DNA of 64,000 nt from Kitasatospora sp. NBC_01287 (lineage in GTDB: Bacteria; Actinomycetota; Actinomycetes; Streptomycetales; Streptomycetaceae), in the NCBI RefSeq assembly GCF_026340565.1, contig NZ_JAPEPB010000001.1, positions 5,981,001 through 6,045,000 of the forward strand, in the 5' to 3' direction. Positions 49,497 to 58,100 of the stretch are shown in pieces (position 1 is the stretch's first letter; each line of letters starts with the position of its first letter). The position numbers and the translations under genes are program-made. The notes beneath the pieces were generated by a model, which saw nothing but the letters and a program-made list of their open reading frames with translations, was not told the origin of the DNA and made no database searches.

Positions 49497-51856
49497 GAGG
49501 AGACCTCCGCAGTCTCGGTGGCATCGGCCGGCTCGGCCGGGAGGACGACCGCGAGGAGCTGTTCCATCGCCACGGTGCTGCCGGCGCCGGCGTGCAGCTC
49601 GCTGACCACGCCGTCGTGTGGCGCGGCGATCACGTGTTCCATCTTCATCGCCTCCAGGACCAGGAGCGGCTGGCCGCGCCGGACCAGGTCGCCGACTGCT
49701 GCCTTGACCACGGTCACCGTGCCGGGCATCGGCGCGGTGAGCGCGCCGTGGTGGGTGTCGCCGGCGGTGGCGCGCTCGGTCACCGGGTCGTACGGGTGGA
49801 GCGCCCAGCTGTCGCCGCCCGCGCCGAGCCAGAGCACGGGGCCGCCAGGAAGGGAGGGTGAGTTGTCAGTGGCGTGTGCGAACGTGGCGCGCAGGCCGTC
49901 GAGTACGAGGGCGAGGTCGGTGGCGCCGACCGCGGCGCGGGCCCGGCGGATCGGGCCTTCACCCAGACGGACCAGCATTTCCGGGAAAGCAGTTGACGGA
50001 CTGTCAGTGGCCTCAATTACCTTGTCGGCACTGACCGGTCGTACCAGAACCGTCACCGGATCCTGCCCGGTGACACGGAGTCGGTGAGTCGTCCACGCCG
50101 GCTCGCCGGCCAGACGCCAACCAGAAGGGAGCGCGAAGGGATCGGTCCAGCCGTTGGAGGCGGCGGTGGGCACGAGCCGTTGGTGCCGCACGAGTGCTGC
50201 GGCGATCAGTACCGCATCGGGTGCCGTGGGCACGGGCGCAGGCCTGGTGCCGGAGGCGGCGGCGTCGGAAGCGGGATCGGATGTTGAGCCGAGCGACTGC
50301 TCAGGCTGCCCGGGGCCCGAGCGTTGTGCGGCGTCGCCGTGGTGGCCCTGGTCGGCCAGCAGTTCGGGGTGCTGCTGGACGGCCCGCTCGACCAGACCGG
50401 TGTCGAGCCGACCGGCCACCACATCAGGGAGAGCGAGCAGTCGGCGCAGGAAGCCGGCATTGGTGGTGACGCCCAGCAGCTTGGTGTCCGCGAGCGCGTT
50501 GCGCAGCCGCAGCAGCGCTGTCGCGCGGTCCGGGCCGTAGGCGATCACCTTGCCGAGCATCGGATCGTAGGCGCTGGTGATCTCGGTGCCCGCAGTCAGA
50601 CCGGAGTCCACCCGGATTCCCTCGCCGGAGGGCTCCTCCAGCGACAGGATCCGGCCGCCGGTCGGCAGGAAGTCCCGCGCGGGGTCCTCGGCGCAGATCC
50701 GGGCCTCGACGGCATGGCCGAGGAAGGAGACATCTGTTTGAGCGAAGGACAACGACTCACCTGCGGCGACCCGCAGTTGCCACTCGACCAGGTCGAGCCG
50801 CTCGGCGGCCGGTGCCCAGCCGACCGACGGCCCGCCCTGGGGCGAGCGGGTGATCGCGACCGCCAACTCGGTCACCGGGTGCTCCACCTGCAGCCGGGTG
50901 TTCATCTCCATGAAGAAGAACTCGCGCACAGTGCCGGTGTCATCGCGGGCGCCCGCGTCCGCACCGTGTGCCCCGTGTGCTGACACCTGGTCGGGGTCGT
51001 CGCCCGGCACGATGAACTCCACCGTGCCGGCGCCGGTGTAGCCGCAGGCCTCGGCAGCTCGTACGGCCGCGGCCCCCATCGCGGCCCTGGTCCGCTCGTC
51101 CAGCAGAACGGAGGGAGCCTCTTCGATCAGCTTCTGATGGCGACGCTGCAGACTGCACTCGCGCTCGCCGAGGTGCACCGTGGTCCCGTGGGCGTCCGCG
51201 AGGACCTGCACCTCGATGTGCCGGGGACGGTCGACCCAGCGCTCCAGCAGCAGGGTGTCGTCACCGAAGGCGGTGCGGGCCACCCGGCGGGCGCCGGCCA
51301 GCTCGGCGGGCAGCTCGGCCGGGTCGCGGACCAGCCGCATGCCCTTGCCGCCGCCACCCGCAGAGGGCTTGATCAGGACCGGGTAGCCGATCTCCTCGGC
51401 CGCGCGGATCAGCTCCGCGTCGCTCGTCGCCCCGGCGCGGCTGCCGGGTACGACAGGGACGCCGACCGCGCTGACGGCCTCCTTGGCGTTGATCTTGTCG
51501 CCCATCAGCTCGACCGCTTCGGCGGGCGGGCCGATGAAGACCAGGCCGGCCTCGGCGCAGGCTCGGGCGAAGCCCGGGTTCTCGGCGAGGAACCCGTAGC
51601 CGGGGTGGACGGCCTGGGCTCCGGTGCGCAGCGCCGCGGCGATGATCTGATCACCACGCAAGTAGGTCTCGGTGGCGCTGCTGTCGCTGCGGTCGGTCGG
51701 CCCGAGCCGGACGGCGGTGTCGGCCTCGCGGACGTGCCTGGCGTCGGCGTCAGCATCACTGTAGACAGCGACCGACCGGATGCTGAGTCGCCGCAGGGTG
51801 CGGATCACCCGCACGGCGATCTCGCCACGGTTGGCGACCAGGACGGTGTCGAACAT
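49493..51856 (-). CDS. Acyl-CoA carboxylase alpha subunit (biotin carboxylase plus BCCP; methylcrotonyl-CoA type)
   Basis: A 787-aa protein. Residues 1-450 are biotin carboxylase: VLVANRGEIAVRVIRT, the ATP loop KPSAGGGGKGMRLV, and HIEVQVLADAHG with LGERECSLQRRHQKLIEEAP. A linker, partly low complexity, and a BT domain follow. The C-terminal biotinyl domain has VLEAMKMEHVIAAP, in which Lys receives biotin. The context (HMG-CoA lyase, acyl-CoA dehydrogenase) points to 3-methylcrotonyl-CoA carboxylation, although actinobacterial subunits can be shared between substrates. ATG 51854-51856. It is separated from the beta-subunit gene by 239 bp and a strong hairpin. Confidence 0.93.
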   Translation of the reverse strand: MFDTVLVANRGEIAVRVIRTLRRLSIRSVAVYSDADADARHVREADTAVRLGPTDRSDSSATETYLRGDQIIAAALRTGAQAVHPGYGFLAENPGFARACAEAGLVFIGPPAEAVELMGDKINAKEAVSAVGVPVVPGSRAGATSDAELIRAAEEIGYPVLIKPSAGGGGKGMRLVRDPAELPAELAGARRVARTAFGDDTLLLERWVDRPRHIEVQVLADAHGTTVHLGERECSLQRRHQKLIEEAPSVLLDERTRAAMGAAAVRAAEACGYTGAGTVEFIVPGDDPDQVSAHGAHGADAGARDDTGTVREFFFMEMNTRLQVEHPVTELAVAITRSPQGGPSVGWAPAAERLDLVEWQLRVAAGESLSFAQTDVSFLGHAVEARICAEDPARDFLPTGGRILSLEEPSGEGIRVDSGLTAGTEITSAYDPMLGKVIAYGPDRATALLRLRNALADTKLLGVTTNAGFLRRLLALPDVVAGRLDTGLVERAVQQHPELLADQGHHGDAAQRSGPGQPEQSLGSTSDPASDAAASGTRPAPVPTAPDAVLIAAALVRHQRLVPTAASNGWTDPFALPSGWRLAGEPAWTTHRLRVTGQDPVTVLVRPVSADKVIEATDSPSTAFPEMLVRLGEGPIRRARAAVGATDLALVLDGLRATFAHATDNSPSLPGGPVLWLGAGGDSWALHPYDPVTERATAGDTHHGALTAPMPGTVTVVKAAVGDLVRRGQPLLVLEAMKMEHVIAAPHDGVVSELHAGAGSTVAMEQLLAVVLPAEPADATETAEVSS

Positions 51857-52058
51857 GGGAGGCGTTCCTCCGGGGCGAGGGGAGTGGAGCGACGGAGACG
51901 ATCAGGCGATGACGATCAAGCAGGCCAGTCAGTTGCCGGTGGAGCGCTTGGCGGCTCGGAGGTTCGGCGGTTCGGCCCGTTTCCGTGATCCGCAGACCGC
52001 AGACCGCAGACCGTGATCCGCGGACCACCGACCACGGACACGGGCCGCAGAGAGGCGA

Positions 52059-52094
52059 CCGTTCCGCGCGCGACTCGCGCCGCGCGCGGAACGG
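52059..52094. terminator. Hairpin between the two carboxylase subunit genes
   Basis: A 14-bp perfect stem of alternating CG (52059-52072 with 52081-52094) and 8-nt loop. It touches the stop codon of the beta-subunit gene (52096). An octamer repeat (about 51991-52012) lies further on. Confidence 0.8.
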
Positions 52095-52095
52095 C

Positions 52096-53880
52096 TCACA
52101 TCCGGAACACGCCGTAGGGAGCCGGCGGTGCGAGTGGGGCGTTGGCGCAGGCGGTCAGGGCGAGCCCGACCGCCGTGCGGGTGTCCATGGGGTCGATCAC
52201 ACCGTCGTCCCAGAGTCGAGCGGTGGCGTAGTACGCGCTGCCCTGCCGCTCGTACTGCTCGCGGACGGGGCGCTTGAATTCGTCCTCCGCCTCGGTGGCC
52301 CACTCCTCGCCACGTGCCTCGAACTGGTCGCGGCGAACCGTGGCGAGGACGGAGGCGGCCTGCTCGCCACCCATCACCGAGATCTTGGCACCCGGCCACA
52401 TCCACAGGAAGCGGGGTGAGTATGCCCGGCCGCACATCGAGTAGTTGCCGGCTCCGTAGGAGCCCCCGATCACCACGGTCAGCTTCGGCACCCGGGTACA
52501 GGCGACCGCGGTGACCATCTTGGCGCCGTGCTTGGCGATGCCGCCCGCCTCGTACTGGCGGCCGACCATGAAGCCCGTGATGTTCTGCAGGAAGAGCAGC
52601 GGGATGCCGCGCTGGTCGCACAGCTCGATGAAGTGGGCGCCCTTGACGGCGGACTCGGCGAAGAGCACGCCGTTGTTGGCGACGATGCCGACCGGGTGCC
52701 CGTGGATCCGGGCGAACCCGGTGACCAGGGTGGCGCCGTACTCGGCCTTGAACTCGGCGAAGCGGCTGCCGTCGACCAGACGGGCGATCACCTCGCGGAC
52801 GTCGTAGGGCGTGCGCGGGTCCACCGGCACCGCCCCGTACAGCTCGCCCGGGTCGACGCTGGGCGGTTCGACCGGGGCGAGCGGCCAGGGCTGGGCCGAG
52901 CGCGGACCGAGTCCGGCCACGATCGTGCGGACGATGCCGAGGGCGTGCGCGTCGTCCTCGGCCAGGTGGTCGGTCACCCCCGAGGTGCGGGAGTGCAGTT
53001 CACCGCCGCCGAGTTCCTCCGCTGTCACGACCTCACCGGTCGCCGCCTTCACCAGCGGTGGGCCGCCGAGGAAGATGGTGCCCTGGTTGCGGACGATGAC
53101 GGCCTGGTCGCTCATCGCCGGGACGTACGCGCCACCCGCTGTGCAGGAGCCGAGCACGGCGGCGATCTGCGGGATGCCGGCGCCGGAGAGCCGGGCCTGG
53201 TTGTAGAAGATCCGCCCGAAGTGGTCGCGGTCGGGGAAGACCTCGTCCTGCATCGGCAGGAACGCGCCGCCCGAGTCCACCAGGTAGACGCAGGGCAGGC
53301 GGTTCTCCAAGGCGACTTCCTGCGCGCGCAGGTGCTTCTTCACCGTCATCGGGTAGTAGGTGCCGCCCTTGACGGTGGCGTCGTTGGCGACCACCACCAC
53401 CTCGCGGCCGGCCACCCGCCCGATCCCGGCGATCACACCCGCGGCCGGGGCCGCGCCGTCGTAGAGACCGTCGGCTGCCAGCGGGCAGAGCTCCAGGAAC
53501 GGGGATCCCGGGTCGAGCAGGGTGTCCACCCGGTCGCGGGGGAGCAGTTTGCCGCGTGCCGTGTGCCGCTCGCGAGCCTTGGCGCCGCCGCCGAGCGCGG
53601 CCGTGTTGAGTTTGGCGCGCAACTCCGCGACCAGGGCTCGGTGTGCCTCGGTGTTCGACCGGAACGCCTCGGAACCGGGATCGACCGCCGAGCGCAGCCG
53701 GGGTGCCGGGGCTGCGGCTGCGGCAGGCGCCGCTGAGCGGCCGTCGGCGGCCGACAACGGGGCGGGCCACGAGCCGGGCGGCGGAGAGCCGGCCACGCGC
53801 GTGCCCGCCTGAGCCGCTCCCACGGGGGCGGCGGCCTCCCACGGGTGGCGGGAGGTGAAGCCGGGGGTCGGCAGGGTCAT
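52096..53880 (-). CDS. Acyl-CoA carboxylase beta subunit (carboxyltransferase; methylcrotonyl-CoA type)
   Basis: A 594-aa protein with the two crotonase-like halves of carboxyltransferases. The first half has VYLVDSGGAFLPMQDEVFPD and LGSCTAGGAYVPAMSDQAVI. The second has PLLFLQNITGFMVGRQYEAGG and IGGSYGAGNYSMCGRAYSPR, with the oxyanion-hole glycines. ITGFMVG and the MCGRAYSPRF segment are typical of methylcrotonyl-CoA carboxylase beta. A Pro/Ala-rich N-terminal extension of about 60 residues is unusual. ATG 53878-53880 follows AGGAG. It is the first gene after the TetR operator and is divergent from the TetR gene. Confidence 0.94.
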   Translation of the reverse strand: MTLPTPGFTSRHPWEAAAPVGAAQAGTRVAGSPPPGSWPAPLSAADGRSAAPAAAAAPAPRLRSAVDPGSEAFRSNTEAHRALVAELRAKLNTAALGGGAKARERHTARGKLLPRDRVDTLLDPGSPFLELCPLAADGLYDGAAPAAGVIAGIGRVAGREVVVVANDATVKGGTYYPMTVKKHLRAQEVALENRLPCVYLVDSGGAFLPMQDEVFPDRDHFGRIFYNQARLSGAGIPQIAAVLGSCTAGGAYVPAMSDQAVIVRNQGTIFLGGPPLVKAATGEVVTAEELGGGELHSRTSGVTDHLAEDDAHALGIVRTIVAGLGPRSAQPWPLAPVEPPSVDPGELYGAVPVDPRTPYDVREVIARLVDGSRFAEFKAEYGATLVTGFARIHGHPVGIVANNGVLFAESAVKGAHFIELCDQRGIPLLFLQNITGFMVGRQYEAGGIAKHGAKMVTAVACTRVPKLTVVIGGSYGAGNYSMCGRAYSPRFLWMWPGAKISVMGGEQAASVLATVRRDQFEARGEEWATEAEDEFKRPVREQYERQGSAYYATARLWDDGVIDPMDTRTAVGLALTACANAPLAPPAPYGVFRM

Positions 53881-53944
53881 CCCAAGAGCTCCTTGCTCCA
53901 GGAACCAGCGGGCGCGGAAGACCGGTAGGTCCGGCGCCCCCAAG

Positions 53945-53986
53945 TTAATGGTGGTTAACTCCTGCGGTCAGGTTAACCACCGATAA
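53945..53986. promoter_or_regulatory. Palindromic TetR operator of the acyl-CoA degradation genes
   Basis: Arms of 15 nt (53945-53959 and 53972-53986) are inverted copies with two mismatches; the inner 10 bp (GGTGGTTAAC) are perfect, spacer 12 nt. It lies between the divergent TetR and carboxyltransferase genes, overlapping a probable -35 region of the TetR gene, so one site can control both directions. Confidence 0.8.
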
Positions 53987-54009
53987 CCGCGCTGTCTACG
54001 ATGGGATTC

Positions 54010-54837
54010 ATGTCGAACGCTCCTGTCGCCCCCGCGACCCCCCGCCGCGACCAGATCCGTCGGGAGGCGGCTCGCCTCTTCGCCGCGCGCGGGTTCCTGG
54101 GTGTCGGCGTTGACGAGATCGGCAAGGCGGTCGGCATCAGCGGCCCAGGGCTCTACCGGCACTTCTCCGGGAAGGACGCGATGCTGGCCGACCTGCTGGT
54201 CGGCATCAGCGAACGGCTGCTGGAGGAGGGCCGCCGCCGCGCCGGCGCGGCGGACGGCCCGCAGGCCGCACTCGACGCGCTGATCAGTGGACATGTCGAC
54301 TTCGCCCTGGACGACCCCGACCTGATCACGCTGCACGATCGCGAGCTGCTCCACCTCAAGGAGGAGGACCGCCGCCGGGTGCGCCGGTTGCAGCGCGGCT
54401 ACGTCGAGCTCTGGGTGGACGCTGTCCGGGGGGCGTTCCCCGGACTGGTGGCAACTGAGGCGGAGTCGGCCGCGCGCGCCGCGGTGCACGCCGTCTTCGG
54501 GCTGCTCAACTCCACGCCGCACAGCACAGGCCTGCGCTCGGGCGCCACCGCCACCGCCACCGCTCCCGCAGTCACCGCTCCCGCAGTCACCGGGGCCGAC
54601 GCCGCAGCCGACCCCTATGCCGTCACTGGGATCGCCACTGGGATCGCCTCCGAGCTGGTCGCAGAGCCGGTCGCAGATCCGGTCGCGGGGCCGGTCGCAC
54701 GGGCCGGGGCCGACCCGGGAAAGACAGCGGTCGGCGATCGCGGCGGCCTGCTGCCGCGCGCTGAGATGGCGACCCTGCTGAACCGTCTGGCGCACGGTGC
54801 TTTCGCTGCGGCTGCCGAGGGGTGGGTGCGGGCGTAG
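54010..54837 (+). CDS. TetR family regulator of acyl-CoA degradation genes
   Basis: A 275-aa protein. The N-terminal HTH reads RREAARLFAARGFLGVGVDE then IGKAVGISGPGLYRHFSGKD, the TetR recognition helix. The ligand domain (about 70-180) contains ELLHLKEEDRRRVRRLQRGY. A Thr/Ala/Val-rich insertion from short DNA repeats (about residues 180-245) is not part of the normal 200-aa plan. ATG 54010 is used: TACGAT at 53998-54003 is a good -10, which would make the message start at or near this ATG; the in-frame ATG 54001 would overlap it. Its likely ligand is an acyl-CoA. Confidence 0.88.
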   Translation: MSNAPVAPATPRRDQIRREAARLFAARGFLGVGVDEIGKAVGISGPGLYRHFSGKDAMLADLLVGISERLLEEGRRRAGAADGPQAALDALISGHVDFALDDPDLITLHDRELLHLKEEDRRRVRRLQRGYVELWVDAVRGAFPGLVATEAESAARAAVHAVFGLLNSTPHSTGLRSGATATATAPAVTAPAVTGADAAADPYAVTGIATGIASELVAEPVADPVAGPVARAGADPGKTAVGDRGGLLPRAEMATLLNRLAHGAFAAAAEGWVRA

Positions 54838-55122
54838 TCGGGTGCGGGCGTAGCGGAAGCCCGGGCCTCCGGCGCCCGGTCGTACCTGCCTTCGGCCCCG
54901 GTCCCCGGTCCCCGGTCCCCAGTCCCCAGCCTCCGGCGCACGGCCTACCCGACTGGACGTAGGTCGAGCGCCCCCATTCAGTCCGCCGTGCGACCGGTGC
55001 GCCCATGGCCTTCGATGGCGCAGCCTGTAAGGGAAGGAAAACCGACGGATCGCCGTTGGTTCGTGCCAGGTCAGTCAGTTGGCAGCGCCGGTACGTCGTG
55101 GACGACCGCCTCACGAAATGGT

Positions 55123-55128
55123 TAGTAT
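55123..55128 (+). promoter_or_regulatory. Probable -10 box for a leaderless ABC exporter transcript
   Basis: TAGTAT lies 8 bp before ATG 55137, with no RBS between. Transcription would begin at or beside the A of the start codon. No convincing -35 is seen. Confidence 0.4.
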
Positions 55129-55136
55129 CCCTAAAT

Positions 55137-58100
55137 ATGCCTGAGACTCATGGCTCCACCAGGGAGATACCCGCGGCAGACGCCAGTACCCCCGCACCAA
55201 GCGCCGCGGCAGCTTCCGACGCACCCGGTGCCCTCGGCGACCCGGCTGCCCTGGGCACACCGCCGGCCCCTGTCGGCTGGCTCCGCCGCTTGTCCACCTA
55301 CTGCTGGCGCTACCGGCGCAACTTCCTCCTCTCCTTCGGCGCGTCGCTCGGCGGTATGGCGGTCACCGCGATCGTCCCGCTGATCACCAGACTGATCATC
55401 GACGACGTGGTCACCGCCCACACGCGCAGCCTCACACCGTGGGCGATCGCGCTGGTCGTGGCCGCCCTTCTGGTCTTCGGCTTCACCCAGATCCGCCGGT
55501 ACAGCGCCGGTCAGGTCGCCCTCGACGTCCAGCAGGACCTGCGGTCCGATCTCTTCCGCTCGCTCACCCGCCTCGACGGGGCCAAGCTGGATCAGCTCGA
55601 CACCGGTCAGGTGGTCAGCCGCGCCACCTCCGACCTGCAACTGGTCCACGGTCTGCTCTCGATGCTGCCGATGATGACCGGCAACCTGCTGCTCTTCGCG
55701 ATGTCGATCGCCGTGATGCTCTGGCTCTCACTGCCGCTGACCGTGATCGCGCTGGTCATGGGCCCGGTCCTGTGGTGGATCGCGACGCTGAGCCGCAAGC
55801 GCCTCTTCCCCGCGACCTGGGCCGCCCAGCAGCAGGCCGCCGCGGTGGCCGGGGTGGTCGACGCGGCGATCGGCGGTGTTCGCGTGGTCAAGGGCTTCGG
55901 CCAGGAGGCGCAGGAACTGGACAAGCTGGAGGCGGCCTCGCGCAGCCTGTTCGGGGCGCGACTGCGCGCGATCCGGCTCAACAGCCGCTTCACCCCGGCG
56001 CTCCAGGCGGTCCCCGCGCTCGGGCAGGTCGCGGTGCTGGCGCTCGGCGGCTGGCTGGCCGTGGACGGCGACGTCACCCTCGGCACGTTCGTCGCCTTCT
56101 CCACCTATGTGGCCCAGATGACCGGTCCGGTCCGGATGCTCACCGTGGTGCTGACCGTCGGCCAGCAGGCTCGCGCCGGTGTGGAGCGGGTCTTCGAGCT
56201 GATCGACGAGCAACCGCAGGTGACCGAGGCACCCGACGCGCAGCCGCTGCGCCCGGTCGACGGTGTGCCGGCACTGGAACTCGACCAGGTCGACTTCCAC
56301 TACCCGGACCAGGTGGCACAGCACACCGGCCTCACCCCCGCACCCACCTCCGCGCCTGTGCCCACCTCGCCCACCTCCACCCCCGCACCCACCCCCGCAC
56401 CCACCCCCGCACCCACCCCCGCACCCACCCCCGCACCCACCCCCGCACCCACCCCCGCACCCACCCCCGCACCCGCACCCACCCCCGTGCTGCACGGCCT
56501 CAGCCTGCGGGTCGCCCCGGGGGAGACGCTCGCCCTGGTCGGTGCCTCTGGCTCGGGCAAGTCCACCCTGGCGCAGCTGATCCCCAGGTTCTACGACCCC
56601 ACCGGCGGCACCATCCGGCTCTACGGTCAGGATCTGCGCGAGGTGACCCTCGACTCGATCCGTGCCATGGTCGGGATCGTTCCCGAGGACAGCTTCCTCT
56701 TCTCCGACTCGGTCCGGGCCAACATCGCCTACGGCCGTCCGGACGCGACCGAGCAGCAGGTCGAGGCGGCCGCACGCGCCGCGCGGGCGGACGGCTTCGT
56801 CCGTGAGCTGCCCGAGGGGTACGACACCAAGGTCGGGGAGCAGGGCCTGACCCTCTCCGGCGGCCAGCGCCAGCGGATCGCGCTGGCCCGCGCGATCCTC
56901 GCCGATCCCCAGGTGCTGCTGCTCGACGACGCCACCTCGGCGGTCGACCCGCGGATCGAGGCCGAGATCCACGAGGCGCTCCGCACCGTGATGGTCGGCC
57001 GCACCACCGTACTCATCGCCCACCGCCGCTCCACTCTTCAGCTGGCCGACCGGATCGCCGTGCTCGACCGCGGGCGCCTGCTCGACCTCGGTACCCACGA
57101 GGAGTTGGAGGCACGATGTCCCCAGTACCGTGCCCTGATCACCGACCCGGAGGCACTGGCGGGCCACACCGCCCCGACCGTCCCACCCACGACCGCCGCC
57201 TCCGTCGCCACCACCACAGCCACCGCCTCCGCCAGTACGGCCTCTGCTGCTCCGACTGCCCCAACCAGCCGGAACGCCACCCTCGCCTCCGCCCGCCCCG
57301 CCCCCGCCCGCCCGGCCCTCGGCCGCGCCGCCGACCCCGCGCTGCTCGCCCAGGTCGCCGCGCTCGGGCCGGCCACCGACACCCCGGCGGTCCCGCTCGC
57401 CCAGGCCGCCGCCGGTGACCCGGACTTCTCGCTCGGCCGCCTGCTCAAGCCCTTCCGCGGCTTCCTCGCGCTGGCCTTCGTGCTGCTCGGTCTGGACGCG
57501 GCGGCCGGCCTGGTGGTTCCGATCCTGATCCGGCACGGCATCGACGACGGCGTCTCCAAGGCGGTGATGTCCGGTGTCACCGTGGCCGCCGTGCTCGCCC
57601 TGGTGGTGGTGGTGCTGGACTGGCTGGTGCAGAGCCTGGAGACCAAGGTCAGCGGTCGCACCGGTGAGCGCGTCCTCTACACGCTGCGGCTGAAGATCTT
57701 CGCCCATCTCAACCGGCTCGGCCTGGACTACTACGAGCGTGAGCTGTCCGGCCGGATCATGACCCGGATGACCACCGACGTCGACGCCCTGTCGAGCTTC
57801 CTGCAGACCGGTGTGGTCACGTCGGTGGTCAGCCTGCTGACCTTCGTCGGGATCTTCGCCGCCCTGCTGATCATCGACGTCGGGCTGGCGCTGACCGTCT
57901 TCACCGTGCTGCCCCTGCTGGTCATCGCCACCGTGGTGTTCCGCCGCAAGTCGGTGGCGCAGTACGAGGCCTCGCGCGAGCTGATCAGCGCGGTCAACGC
58001 GGGGCTGCAGGAGAACGTGGCGGGCATGCGGATCGTCCAGGCGTTCCGCCGCGAGGTCGACACCAGGGCGGAGTTCGTCGAGCGGGGCCGCGCCTACCGC

